NCBI GenBank assembly: GCA_001931535.1 | Contig: CP016211.1 | Coordinates: forward strand, 13,562,377 to 13,626,376 | Reading direction: 5' to 3' | Origin: Minicystis rosea | GTDB lineage: Bacteria > Myxococcota_A > Polyangia > Polyangiales > Polyangiaceae | Length of the DNA: 64,000 nucleotides | Shown here: in pieces, positions 11,183 to 19,807 of the stretch | Numbering within the stretch: position 1 is the first letter of the stretch | How the letters are laid out: every line of letters begins with the position of its first letter | The notes under the pieces: model-generated | The model's input: only the letters and a program-made list of their open reading frames with translations | Databases searched by the model: none | Told to the model about the DNA's origin: nothing | Made by a program: the position numbers and the translations under genes

Positions 11183-12085
11183 TCACCGGACGGCGCGCGG
11201 ATCTTCCTGGAGGGCGCGGCGCACGGCGCCGGGGGTGGGTAGGCCGGCTTCGCGGAGGGCGCGGCCGAGCGCGACGCTGCTCCCGTAGCCGGCGCGGAGC
11301 GCGACGTCGGCGATGCGGAGGGAAGGGGAGGAGAGGAGGAGCACGGCCCAGCGCAGGCGGACGTCGCCCGTGAGCTCGCGGTAACCGTCGGCGCCGAGAG
11401 GGAACGTGGTGCTGAGCTCGTCGATGTCGCGCGCGAGCTGGCGCAGCGAGACGCCCGCGTGCTCGGCGATCTCTTGCAAGGAAGGCGCGGTCTCGTGCCG
11501 CATGTAGAGGCCGCGCACGGCGTCCCAGATGCGCGTCAAACGAGGCGGCTCGTCGAGGACGATGGTCTCGGTCGCCGCAGGGACGAGAATGCCTGTCGCG
11601 GAGAGCGTTGCGATGAGGCGCGTCACCGCGGACACCGGATCTTCTCCCGTGCTGGACGCGGTGTGGACCTTCGTGCCGGCGTCGATCACCGCCGAAGGAA
11701 GGGCGATCTCGCGCGGTCGCGCTTCGAGCTTCGGGAGCACGAGATCGGGACGAAGGCGCAGCTCGACGGCGCGAAACGGCTCGCCGCCGTTGCGGAGCGT
11801 GTGCGCGCGCTGGCCGCCGGCGCCTTCGAGGCTCTCTTCGGTGGAGAGGAATGCGGCAGGCGCAGTGAGCGCGAGCGGCGCCGGCTCATTCCAGGTGAGA
11901 AAGCCGTCGAGCAGCACGCAAAGCACCGTGGAGCCCGGCCCCGTCGCCGACCGCGCCGGCGCAAACCGCGAATCCCACAACGTGCCGCGGCGCTCGACCG
12001 CGAAGACACGAAAGGCGCGCTCGAACCACACTTGGGAGCGATACGCGCACGGACCCACCTCGAACGCGCCACCGGCCCACAGCAC
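11183..12085 (-). CDS. AraC-family transcriptional regulator
   Basis: 300 residues. The C-terminal 110 residues hold two helix-turn-helix motifs typical of AraC: PSLQEIAEHAGVSLRQLARD (first HTH), then LRIADVALRAGYGSSVALGR followed by Gly-Leu-Pro-Thr-Pro-Gly. The N-terminal 180 residues would be a cupin-like or other ligand domain but show no clear signature. ATG 12085 starts MLWAGGAFEVGPC. It is divergent from the ceramidase-like gene with about 230 bases between, which is the expected place for a shared control region. Effector unknown. Confidence 0.85.
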   Translation of the reverse strand: MLWAGGAFEVGPCAYRSQVWFERAFRVFAVERRGTLWDSRFAPARSATGPGSTVLCVLLDGFLTWNEPAPLALTAPAAFLSTEESLEGAGGQRAHTLRNGGEPFRAVELRLRPDLVLPKLEARPREIALPSAVIDAGTKVHTASSTGEDPVSAVTRLIATLSATGILVPAATETIVLDEPPRLTRIWDAVRGLYMRHETAPSLQEIAEHAGVSLRQLARDIDELSTTFPLGADGYRELTGDVRLRWAVLLLSSPSLRIADVALRAGYGSSVALGRALREAGLPTPGAVRRALQEDPRAVR

Positions 12086-12318
12086 GCGCGGAAGCTACCA
12101 GAGCGGCCGGCGGATGGCAGAAAGTATCGAGCGACGTGCGGTGTGGTAACGGCAAGGTGCGTCGAGCCCGGGCGATGACGCTCGTCACTCCGCGCCGGGG
12201 TTGACGGAAGCGAGCGCTCCGGGTTTCCTTCGCGCGTGCCCGCGGTTCTCTTTCTGCGCTCCTCGTGCGTGTCCGCGCGCCTTTGCGCCAACGTGATTCG
12301 ATCACGGGAGGCATGGCG

Positions 12319-13017
12319 ATGATCCCCGCGGGTTGCCCTTGGGACGGGCTCACGGCCGGCACGGTGCGGTTTTGCGAGCCGCGGTTGTGCGCTTGGGTCG
12401 TCGAGCCGTCGAATGCGTGGTCGTCGGTGGCCTACGTGATCGTCGGTGTGTGGCTGATGGCCACGCATTCGGCGCGGGCGCGGGATGCGCGGCTCTGGGT
12501 GGTGGCGATCGCCGAGGTGCTCATCGGCATCGGCTCGTTCGCGTTCCACGGGACGGGATCGTTCGTGGGCGAGTTCATCGATCAGGTCGGCATGTTCATG
12601 CTCTCCTGCCTGATTCTCTCGTTCGCGGCGGGCAAGTCGATGCGGCTCTCGTCGGCACGCACGGCGCAGCTCTACGTGGCGACCACGGTGGCGAGCTCGC
12701 TGTCGTTGCTCGTGGTTCGCCCGCTGGGCATTCCGCTCTTCGCGGTCGAGCTCGTGGCCGGCCTCGGCTGGGAGATCGCGCAATGGCGGCGCGCCGAGGA
12801 TCGCGCGCCCTATCGGCTGCTCTTCGCCGGCATCGGGGTGTTTCTGTTCTCGTTCGTGATCTGGACGCTCGACATCACCCGGATCGCTTGCCACCCCGAC
12901 AACCATTTCGTCACGGGGCACGCCGTCTGGCACGTGCTCAATGCCCTCTCGATCGAGCGGCTCTATCGCTTCTACGCGGCTTCGTTCCGCGCGCCCGCGC
13001 CCGTCCTCGCGACGTGA
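12319..13017 (+). CDS. ceramidase-like (CREST superfamily) integral membrane protein
   Basis: 232 residues with about seven hydrophobic segments. The signature of the alkaline-ceramidase/CREST superfamily is clear: FCEPRLCAWVVEPSNAWSSV, then SFAFHGTGSFVGEFIDQVGM, and near the end TGHAVWHVLNALSIERLYRF. The conserved Glu, Ser, Asp and three His residues would bind zinc. The family hydrolyses amide bonds in sphingolipids or related lipids; the bacterial substrate is not known. The start at 12319 is chosen because gggagg at 12306-12311 is seven bases away; an ATG at 12313 is too close to that site. A terminator hairpin follows directly. Confidence 0.82.
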   Translation: MIPAGCPWDGLTAGTVRFCEPRLCAWVVEPSNAWSSVAYVIVGVWLMATHSARARDARLWVVAIAEVLIGIGSFAFHGTGSFVGEFIDQVGMFMLSCLILSFAAGKSMRLSSARTAQLYVATTVASSLSLLVVRPLGIPLFAVELVAGLGWEIAQWRRAEDRAPYRLLFAGIGVFLFSFVIWTLDITRIACHPDNHFVTGHAVWHVLNALSIERLYRFYAASFRAPAPVLAT

Positions 13018-13045
13018 ATCCGGCTCGGGAGCGCCGAGCCGGATT
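13017..13045. terminator. bidirectional hairpin terminator
   Basis: Perfect 12-bp stem aatccggctcgg (13017-13028) with its complement at 13034-13045 and the 5-base loop gagcg. It lies between the convergent stops at 13017 and 13057. Confidence 0.75.
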
Positions 13046-13056
13046 CGATTCGTTCG

Positions 13057-14544
13057 CTATTCGACCTTGAGCGTGCCCTTGACCAGCGCGGGCTCGTGGC
13101 AAACCACCATCGGTTTGATCTTCTCGTTCTGCTTCGTCACGGCGCTCACGAGATTCTTGGCCGCGGCGAGGCTCGGCACCTTGGCGCCGGCGAACAGGGC
13201 GCCGCCGACGTCCTCGACGAGATATTGAATCTCCTTGGCCCGGAGAGCCGGGTCGCTCTTCACGGCCTCGGTGAGCAGGGGATACGAGGTCGGCGCCTTG
13301 TCGCCGTTGCCGGCGATGGTGGCGATCATCACGAAGACGCGTTTGCACGCCTCGGTCGCGGGCCAGCGCTTGTCGCGTTCCACCATCGTCGACACTTCGC
13401 TCTGGGGAGGCAGGGTGATCGGCGCGGTCGTACCCGGGCCCGAGCGCAAGAGCGTCTTGCCGTCGACGACGGCCCAGATGGTCTTGTCGTCCTTGGCCCA
13501 GGCGCTCGTGATCTTGCCGCCGCCCGCCTCCACCTTGGCCCATTCACCACCTTTGGGATGGACGAAGAGCCCGCTTTCATCGAGCGCCCAAACCGCGCCG
13601 TCGCTCGAGGCGAAGGCCGTCTTGACCACGCCGAAGGGCGCCTTTTTCACCGTCCAATCTTTGCTGTCCCAGGTCGCGAGGTAACCGGTGTTTCCATCGG
13701 CGAACATCGCATGAGCCTCGTCCGCCGACACGGCCACGAGCGCGGTCGGCTTGCCCGGCAGGCCTTCGATGACGGTGGCCTCGCCGCGCACTTTTCCGGG
13801 CGCCCACCGTTCGGCGATGGCCTTGCCCGTCTTGCACTCGCGCCCGACGGCAAAGAGATGACCCGTGGACAGGCCCGCGAGCTTCACCTCGGTGCCGGGA
13901 TCCATGCGCACCGCACAACCTTCCTGCTCGGGAGTCGGCTTGCCCGGCGCGGGGACCACGCCGCCCGCGCTGGAGCCGGCCAGCGTGAAGCGCAGGTCCT
14001 GCTCGGCCATGCGAATGGCGGCGATGGCGCGCTTCTTCTCCCAAGGCACCAGATCGAAGAGGATCTCGCCTTCGCGCAGGATGCTTTGCGTGGCCCACAC
14101 GTCGTTGACGCGCTTCATCAGGCCGGGGCCCATGGCCCAAGATTGATCGGGAAAGGCACCGAAGAAGCGCTCGAAGCGGTGCGCTGCGGTGATGATCGTC
14201 GCGCCGCCGCCCTTGTCGATGCTGGCGCGGAAGAGCTGCGGATCCTGCTCCAGCGGGCCGTCGCCGAGGACGGCGTAGAACGCGCCCGTGTCGACGATCG
14301 CCGCATCGCCCATGGGGTAGATGGTGATGGCCTCGCCTTGAGCAACGGCGTGAAAGCGGCCGTACATCCCTGGTTCACCAGCGCGCGCGACGGCGGCCGT
14401 GGTGGAAGGCGCAGCGGCGGTGGGATTGCTTTGGACGGCGGTCGCGCTGCTCGACGCGGTCGTGCTCGCGGGCGCCGCGGGCTTGTCGTCACAGCCGGCG
14501 GTCACGAGGGCCAAGATGGCCAATGAGGTGAGCGGACGATGCAT
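13057..14544 (-). CDS. lipoprotein with Ala/Thr/Ser linker, possible beta-propeller
   Basis: 495 residues from ATG 14544. The signal peptide ends at lipobox LVTAGC (C about 18), then a low-complexity linker to about residue 60. The body has repeated short strands with Trp/Gly such as VSADEAHAMFADGNTGYLAT, FASSDGAVWALDESGLFVHP and AKDDKTIWAVVDGKTLLRSG, a pattern typical of propeller blades. The last 110 residues are helical with one Cys (ATEACKRVFVMIATIAGNG) and another near the end. No catalytic motif. The start is chosen at the signal peptide; upstream in-frame sequence is poor. Confidence 0.75.
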   Translation of the reverse strand: MHRPLTSLAILALVTAGCDDKPAAPASTTASSSATAVQSNPTAAAPSTTAAVARAGEPGMYGRFHAVAQGEAITIYPMGDAAIVDTGAFYAVLGDGPLEQDPQLFRASIDKGGGATIITAAHRFERFFGAFPDQSWAMGPGLMKRVNDVWATQSILREGEILFDLVPWEKKRAIAAIRMAEQDLRFTLAGSSAGGVVPAPGKPTPEQEGCAVRMDPGTEVKLAGLSTGHLFAVGRECKTGKAIAERWAPGKVRGEATVIEGLPGKPTALVAVSADEAHAMFADGNTGYLATWDSKDWTVKKAPFGVVKTAFASSDGAVWALDESGLFVHPKGGEWAKVEAGGGKITSAWAKDDKTIWAVVDGKTLLRSGPGTTAPITLPPQSEVSTMVERDKRWPATEACKRVFVMIATIAGNGDKAPTSYPLLTEAVKSDPALRAKEIQYLVEDVGGALFAGAKVPSLAAAKNLVSAVTKQNEKIKPMVVCHEPALVKGTLKVE

Positions 14545-14658
14545 GGAAGACTCCTCCCCGATGGGCGCTCCATACCACTGGGCCCGTTGGGCCGTGCGGC
14601 AAAGTGGGTCGAAACGGCCCGACTGACAGCGCGCCGCGATTGGGCTACGCATGGGTAC

Positions 14659-15600
14659 GTGAGCCTTCGTGTCCCTGCGATTCTCGTCTCGCTCGAAGTT
14701 GTCGTGATGTTGGGTTGCGGCGCCAAGGTGGCCGTCGACGCGAGCGCGTCGTCGGACGTCGGCGGCGCGGGCGGCGCCGGTGGTGCCGTGTCCACCAGCA
14801 CCACGACCTCGGTGAGCAGCGTGTCGAGCACGAGCACCACGACCTCGGTGAGCAGCTCTTCATCGAGCGCGAGCAGCGCGTCGAGCAGCGGCCTCTTCGA
14901 TGCGGGCATCGACGCGTCGCCGCCGCCGACGCCCGCGGTGTACGCGCACAGCGGCACGCAGCTCTTCGCCATCGATCCCGATGTAAAGGACTTCGGTATC
15001 GTCGGGAGCTTCAATGGTTGTGGCTCGGTGGTCGACCTCGCCGTCGATCACGCCGGCCGCATCTTCGCCACCACGCCGAACGCGCTCTATCGCATCGATC
15101 CGACCACGGCCGCGTGCACGCTCGTCGCCTCGGGCGGCAGTTATCCCAACTCGCTCTCGTTCGTGCCGGCGGGCACGCTCGATCCGAACGAGGATGTCCT
15201 CGTCGGTTATCGCGATGCCCTCTACGTGCGCATCGACCAAGAGACGGGGGAGGTCACGGTGCTCGGCGAGCTCGGCGGTGGTTTCTCGTCGAGCGGCGAT
15301 TTGGTGGCGCACCCCGATGGCACCGCGTTCCTTTCGGCGAAGGGGCCGGGGTGCGCCGAAAGCGATTGCTATCTGCAGGTGAATCCCAAGACCGGCGGGC
15401 TCGTGCAAAAGCTCGGCAACATCGGCGCCAAGGACGTTTGGGGGATGGCGTATTGGGGCGGCACCCGATACGCGTTCACCAAGGCCGGCGCCGTGCTCGT
15501 GCTCGACGCCACGGGGCATGGAACCCCGCTGGCGCTCACGGGCCTTTCGGCGGGGATCTCGTTCTGGGGCGCGGGGTCGAGCACGGCCGCGGCGCCGTGA
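14659..15600 (+). CDS. Ser/Thr-spacer lipoprotein with predicted beta-propeller
   Basis: 313 residues from GTG 14659. Signal sequence LRVPAILVSLEVVVMLGC has its lipobox Cys at residue 20. A Gly/Ala then Ser/Thr/Val spacer reaches about residue 80. The remainder is a likely beta-propeller: repeated segments such as VVDLAVDHAGRIFATTPNAL, DPNEDVLVGYRDALYVRID and VWGMAYWGGTRYAFTKAG. It contains four extra Cys. The spacer has the same style as in the lipoproteins at 3957 and 35940. It is divergent from the lipoprotein at 13057-14544. Function unknown; cell-surface location inferred. Confidence 0.75.
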   Translation: MSLRVPAILVSLEVVVMLGCGAKVAVDASASSDVGGAGGAGGAVSTSTTTSVSSVSSTSTTTSVSSSSSSASSASSSGLFDAGIDASPPPTPAVYAHSGTQLFAIDPDVKDFGIVGSFNGCGSVVDLAVDHAGRIFATTPNALYRIDPTTAACTLVASGGSYPNSLSFVPAGTLDPNEDVLVGYRDALYVRIDQETGEVTVLGELGGGFSSSGDLVAHPDGTAFLSAKGPGCAESDCYLQVNPKTGGLVQKLGNIGAKDVWGMAYWGGTRYAFTKAGAVLVLDATGHGTPLALTGLSAGISFWGAGSSTAAAP

Positions 15601-15714
15601 TCGTTCGCGTCATCGGGGCGGACGGAGCGCAACTCGGCGTCGCCTCAGGCATCCTCGGCGCGCCTTGACGTCGAGAGCCCCCGCAGGTCTCCTGATCGGT
15701 TGGAGGAGACCATC

Positions 15715-16299
15715 ATGCCGACCGTTTTAGGACCGGGGGACGCCAAGAGCGTCGAGATGGCAGAGGACGGCAGCGTCAAAGGCGTCGCCGTATCCAAATC
15801 CAAGTCGGGTGTGACCGGGTTCGTCGTGCCGTGGGGCTATTACTATTACAACCACGGCAACGACCACACCCGAGAGATGGCGACGGACGCCATGAACAGC
15901 TGCTTTGCGGTCATCTGCAGCTACGATCGGGGAAAGAAGGTCTTCTTCGCGCACGTCTCCTCCGATGGGGAGGCGGCGCACATCGTGAAGGCCATCAAGC
16001 GCGTGAATCCGAGCCGGGACGACAACTACACCTGCATCATCGTCCTCGGGCAAACCCCGCAATCGACGACGCTCAAGCGGGTCAATACGATATTGGCCGA
16101 GGCCCAGTACGGGTTCCACGTGTACCAATCGTCCGAGGGCGCGGTCTCCTACAACAGCCTCACCGGCGAGCTCTCGTTCGGCGCGACCGCGGTCGGGGAG
16201 TGCATCGTTTCCCGGGGAGATCGCAACAAGGCCATGTGGAAGGCGACCCAGAAGCCGCTCAATCCCATGGAGGGCTCACTGGATCTGGATAGCCAATGA
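15715..16299 (+). CDS. CheD/CNF-type glutamine deamidase-like protein
   Basis: 194 residues, no signal peptide. The start at 15715 is fixed by ggagga seven bases upstream. The segment TDAMNSCFAVICSYDRG then KKVFFAHVSSDG carries Thr57, Cys63 and His80. Spacing Thr-6-Cys-17-His is the same as the catalytic triad of CheD (T21, C27, H44 in Thermotoga), and text around it matches (CheD: GSCVGVALYDPVKKIGGLAH). The C-terminal AVSYNSLTGELSFG resembles the CheD ending 'v.f...TG.v.v'. CheD, CNF1 and BLF1 share this fold and deamidate glutamines in target proteins. There is no chemotaxis gene nearby; it is convergent with a MoxR ATPase. The family call is my alignment by eye, not a database hit. Confidence 0.65.
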   Translation: MPTVLGPGDAKSVEMAEDGSVKGVAVSKSKSGVTGFVVPWGYYYYNHGNDHTREMATDAMNSCFAVICSYDRGKKVFFAHVSSDGEAAHIVKAIKRVNPSRDDNYTCIIVLGQTPQSTTLKRVNTILAEAQYGFHVYQSSEGAVSYNSLTGELSFGATAVGECIVSRGDRNKAMWKATQKPLNPMEGSLDLDSQ

Positions 16300-16302
16300 G
16301 CG

Positions 16303-16333
16303 GATGGGGCCTCGGGCTGCCCGCGGCCCCATC
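16303..16333. terminator. hairpin terminator between convergent genes
   Basis: Arms gatggggcc (16303-16311) and ggccccatc (16325-16333) enclose an inner cgggc/gcccg stem. It separates the stops at 16299 and 16338 and resembles the palindromes flanking rluD. Confidence 0.65.
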
Positions 16334-16337
16334 GTGA

Positions 16338-17345
16338 TCACCGCACGGCGCGCTCGACCTCGCGCAGGACGTCGATGTCCTTCACGCCGTCGGCCTCCGC
16401 GCGATAGCTCATCACGATGCGGTGGCGGAGCGCGGGGGTGACGAGGGCGCGCACGTCTTCCACGTCGGCGGCGGCCTCGCCGCGCAGGGCCGCGCGCGCC
16501 TTGGCGGCGAGCACCAGCGCTTGGCTCCCGCGCGGGCCGGCGCCGTAGCGCACGTATTCGCGCACGGCCTCGACGGCGCGCGCCTCGCCGGGACGGGTGG
16601 CGCGGCAGAGGCTCACGGCGAGGTTCACCGCTTCATCGGTCACGGGGATGCGCGGCACGAGGCGGCCGAGGGCGCGCACCTCGTCGACGTGGAGCACGGG
16701 CTCGATCACGGCGGGCTTGCCCGACGTCGTGCGCCGCGCCACCTCGCGCTCCTCGGCCTCGCTCGGATACCCCACGTGGATCTCCAAGAGGAAGCGATCG
16801 AGCTGCGCTTCGGGCAGCGGATACGTGCCCTCCTGCTCGATGGGGTTGCGCGTGGCGAAGACCTGGAAGGGATCGGGCAGGACGTGCGTCGCGGTGCCCA
16901 CGGTCACCTTCCGCTCCTGCATCGCCTCGAGCAGCGCGGCCTGCGTCTTCGGCGGGGTGCGGTTGATCTCGTCGGCGAGGATGAGGTTGTGGAAGATGGG
17001 CCCGGGCTGGAAGCGCAGGCTCTTGGCGCCGCCCTGCTCGTGGAGCACGTCGGTGCCGGTGATGTCGGCGGGCAGCAAATCGGGGGTGAATTGCACGCGC
17101 CCGAAGCCGAGATCGAGCGCCCGCGAGAGCGAGGACACGAGCAGCGTCTTGGCGAGGCCGGGCACACCGACGAGGAGCGCGTGGCCGCGCGCCGCGAGCG
17201 TGATCAACATCAGCTCGACGACGGCGTCCTGACCGACGACGGCCGCGGCGACGGCCTCGCGGAGGCGCTTGGCGGCGGTGGCGGTGCGCTCGAGCAGCTC
17301 GGCGTCGGAGGGTTCGGCCGCGGCGGGCGGGTCGGAGGTGGGCAT
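16338..17345 (-). CDS. MoxR-family AAA+ ATPase
   Basis: 335 residues, normal length for MoxR. Walker A GVPGLAKT (60-67), Walker B ILADEINR (122-129), the MoxR-typical TPDLLPADITGTD and sensor 1 in FATRNPIEQEGTYPLPEAQ. A C-terminal lid domain is present (ALVTPALRHRIVMSYRAEAD). MoxR ATPases act as chaperones that insert cofactors or assemble complexes, usually with DUF58 and VWA partners. None of those partners is adjacent here, so this is a lone MoxR. It is divergent from the QEGLA-motif gene. Confidence 0.9.
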   Translation of the reverse strand: MPTSDPPAAAEPSDAELLERTATAAKRLREAVAAAVVGQDAVVELMLITLAARGHALLVGVPGLAKTLLVSSLSRALDLGFGRVQFTPDLLPADITGTDVLHEQGGAKSLRFQPGPIFHNLILADEINRTPPKTQAALLEAMQERKVTVGTATHVLPDPFQVFATRNPIEQEGTYPLPEAQLDRFLLEIHVGYPSEAEEREVARRTTSGKPAVIEPVLHVDEVRALGRLVPRIPVTDEAVNLAVSLCRATRPGEARAVEAVREYVRYGAGPRGSQALVLAAKARAALRGEAAADVEDVRALVTPALRHRIVMSYRAEADGVKDIDVLREVERAVR

Positions 17346-17467
17346 GCGGAGGCGGCCTTAGCGCGGGCGGATGGGCCCGACAAGCGGAGGAGGTAGGGCC
17401 TTCCCACGAGAGCGAGCGACCGAGCGGGCGCCGCCTGGGGGATGGCAAGCGTTGTTGATCGAATGCG

Positions 17468-19099
17468 GTGCCGGATGCAAAGATGGGCCCGATGGCCCAA
17501 AAGGTCGCGGAGGACGGCGCGGAGCCGCAGGCGCGCGAGCCCAAGGATACGCCGAAGGAGCCCATGACGAAGGCCGAGAAGGCCGATCGCACCGGCGCCA
17601 AGGGCGCGGCTGCGCCTTCTCCGCCGTCACCGAGCCCACCGTCGCCTTCTCCGCCGTCACCGAGCCCACCATCACCGAGCCCGCCGGCCTCGCCCGTCGT
17701 GGTCGCGCCGGCGCCGGCGAATGATGCGTTGGCCTCGATTCCGGCGCTCCCGCCGGCCGCCTCGGCCCCGCTGGAATCGTTGTCGCTCCGGGATCTGCCC
17801 ATTCCGCATGTGCCGGCGCAGCCTGCGCGGCCGTGGCGATCGTACAAAGAGATCCTCGCCGGCCTCGCGCAGCGCGTGCTCGACGCGCAGCGGCCGATTC
17901 GCATCCTCCAAGCGCTCCGCTGGGAGGCCGACGTCGAAGAGGCCTTCTTCCGCGGCAAGCAGCGCGAGCTGCCCAAGGTCACCTACGCGAGCGATCTCGG
18001 CTTCGACCCCGAGGCCAAGATTCGCGAGCTCGACGGCATCCTCCAAGATGCCGATCGCGAGCTCGGCAAGCACGATCGTTTGGGCGACATCCTCCGCTCC
18101 ACCGCCGACGAATATCGCCAAGTGGTGCGCATGCTCGGCGGGCGCGGCACGCGTGATTTCTATGCGTATTCGCGGAAGCTCTATGGATCGGCCAAGGACG
18201 TGTTCCCCGATGGGCGCACGACCGTGCGCGACATGGGGCTCGTGCTCTACGATCTCTTCACCGCAGTCGGCGGCGAGCGCCTCGGACGCCCGCAGCCGCG
18301 CGACATCACCGCCGAGACCGCCGCGCTCGAGCTCAACGCCCGCTTCGATCGCTTCTTCGGCGGCGCGCCCATTCGCGTGCACGTGGACGACTCGCTCCTC
18401 GCGGACGCCGCCGCGGGCAGCGATTACGTGAAGATTCGCAGCGGCGCGACCTTCTCGCGGAGCGACATCGACATCCTCGAAGCGCACGAGGGTTGGGTCC
18501 ACGTGGCCACGAGCCTCAATGGTCAGGCGCAGCCGGTGGCGCGCTGGCTGGCCAAGGGCCCGCCGCGCACCACCGCGGTGCAGGAGGGCTTGGCGGCGCT
18601 CGTGGAGATCTTCACCTTCCGGAGCACCCCGCGGCGCGCGAAGAAGCTGAACGATCGCATCCTCGCCGTGGACAAAGCCGAGGACGGCGCGAGCTTCCTC
18701 GACGTCTTCGAGTGGTACCGCACCGAAGGCTACGACGAGGCCGAGTGTTTCCAGAACGCGCGCCGCGTCTTCCGCGGCGGCCTCCTCGAAGGCGGCGCCC
18801 CCTTCACGAAGGATGCTTGTTACTGCAAAGGCATCGTCCTCAATTACGCCTTCATGCGCGCCGCCATTCAAATGGATCGGGCGCAGCTCATTCCCTTCCT
18901 CTTCGTGGGGAAGGTGGCGCACGAGGACGTGCCGGTCCTCTATGCCCACGTGACCGACGGCATCGTCAAGCCACCTCCGTTCCTGCCGCCGATCTTCGAC
19001 GACCTGAATGGATTGGCCATCTGGATTTGCTATTCGAGCTTCTTCTCCCGCCTCGGCGGGACGGCCATCGCCGAGCACTACACCCGCATGCTCGGCTGA
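17468..19099 (+). CDS. QEGLA-motif (DUF1704, MATCAP-like) putative metallopeptidase
   Basis: 543 residues. The first 115 are low complexity: an Ala/Lys/Glu stretch, then tandem PSPPSP repeats. The remainder matches the 'flavohemoglobin expression-modulating QEGLA motif' family (DUF1704). The HExxxH zinc motif is HEGWVH (H340, E341, H345), followed by TTAVQEGLAAL (Q372-A376) and DACYCKGIVLNY. Eukaryotic relatives (MATCAP) are tyrosine carboxypeptidases acting on tubulin, so peptidase activity is likely, substrate unknown. GTG at 17468 is the longest plausible start; ATG at 17483 or 17492 are alternatives since this part is disordered. No signal peptide. Confidence 0.82.
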   Translation: MPDAKMGPMAQKVAEDGAEPQAREPKDTPKEPMTKAEKADRTGAKGAAAPSPPSPSPPSPSPPSPSPPSPSPPASPVVVAPAPANDALASIPALPPAASAPLESLSLRDLPIPHVPAQPARPWRSYKEILAGLAQRVLDAQRPIRILQALRWEADVEEAFFRGKQRELPKVTYASDLGFDPEAKIRELDGILQDADRELGKHDRLGDILRSTADEYRQVVRMLGGRGTRDFYAYSRKLYGSAKDVFPDGRTTVRDMGLVLYDLFTAVGGERLGRPQPRDITAETAALELNARFDRFFGGAPIRVHVDDSLLADAAAGSDYVKIRSGATFSRSDIDILEAHEGWVHVATSLNGQAQPVARWLAKGPPRTTAVQEGLAALVEIFTFRSTPRRAKKLNDRILAVDKAEDGASFLDVFEWYRTEGYDEAECFQNARRVFRGGLLEGGAPFTKDACYCKGIVLNYAFMRAAIQMDRAQLIPFLFVGKVAHEDVPVLYAHVTDGIVKPPPFLPPIFDDLNGLAIWICYSSFFSRLGGTAIAEHYTRMLG

Positions 19100-19118
19100 T
19101 CTCGGGGCGAAGAGATCC

Positions 19119-19136
19119 GGTCTACCGGGACAGGCT
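19119..19136. repeat. solo copy of 18-bp repeat over a stop codon
   Basis: The sequence ggtctaccgggacaggct is 17/18 identical to the right terminus of the MITE-like element at 29211-29368. On the minus strand it reads agc ctg tcc cgg tag, giving the last four residues SLSR and stop of the adjacent lipoprotein. Confidence 0.55.
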
Positions 19137-19571
19137 CTCGCGCTCCTCGGCGTCGAGGGGACGGAGCGGCGGCCCGAGGCGGCGCACGCAGATGTAGCCG
19201 CGGCCGACGCGCGAGAGGCGCCAGCCCGGGAAGCAGAATGGGAGCGCCGCGAACGAGCCTCCGCCGCGGCAGATGAAGCCGCCGCCGGGGAGCTCGACGA
19301 GGCGCGCCCCGAGCCGGCAGCGCGGCGGCCGGCGCCCCGGGCCGCGCGGTCCGATGAGGGCCTCTTCCTCGATGCTCACCGTGCTCTCCACCGACATCAA
19401 CGTTTCGGGGCTCGTCTCTTCCGCGGTCACGTCCTCTTCGACGTCCACCTCGAGCGCCGTCAGCGCGGGCTTCGTCTCGTCCAGAGGGACGTCCATCTCC
19501 TTCGCGCACCCACCGAGCCCCAAAGACGCCCACGCCGCGACGATCGCCGCGATCCGCAAACTCCCCCTCAT
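19122..19571 (-). CDS. small lipoprotein with Arg/Gly/Cys-rich C-terminal half
   Basis: 149 residues from ATG 19571, which follows a strong gggggagga ribosome site. Signal peptide RIAAIVAAWASLGLGGC with lipobox LGGC (C22). Residues 30-75 are acidic (VDVEEDVTAEETSPE). Residues 80-140 are basic and contain four Cys in a repeated pattern (GRRPPRCRLG, GGFICRGGG, ALPFCFPGWR, GRGYICVRRLG). The acidic/basic split and paired cysteines suggest a small disulfide-stabilised exported domain. No family recognised. The C-terminal residues fall in a dispersed 18-bp repeat. Confidence 0.7.
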   Translation of the reverse strand: MRGSLRIAAIVAAWASLGLGGCAKEMDVPLDETKPALTALEVDVEEDVTAEETSPETLMSVESTVSIEEEALIGPRGPGRRPPRCRLGARLVELPGGGFICRGGGSFAALPFCFPGWRLSRVGRGYICVRRLGPPLRPLDAEERESLSR

Positions 19572-19807
19572 GTCGATCCTCCCCCTCGATCGCGGCCGCG
19601 GCCGCGACGTACTTCCGCAGGCCGCACCGGCGCACGCCCGGCCTTCGCCCGCTGGCAGGAACGTGCTGTTCACCCCGCGCTCCGTCGAGCCTCGCGCGCG
19701 CGTACGCCCGCCCTCGCGCCGTCGACCATCGCGGGCAGGACGGTGACATGTCGTTGTCAGCGGGGTGACGAAATGGCTACGATCCGCGATTCACCTGGAG
19801 GAACGGC

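Noticed and set aside
16633..17982. 449-aa minus-strand frame over the MoxR and QEGLA genes
   Set aside because: Antisense and out-of-frame reading of two well-supported genes.
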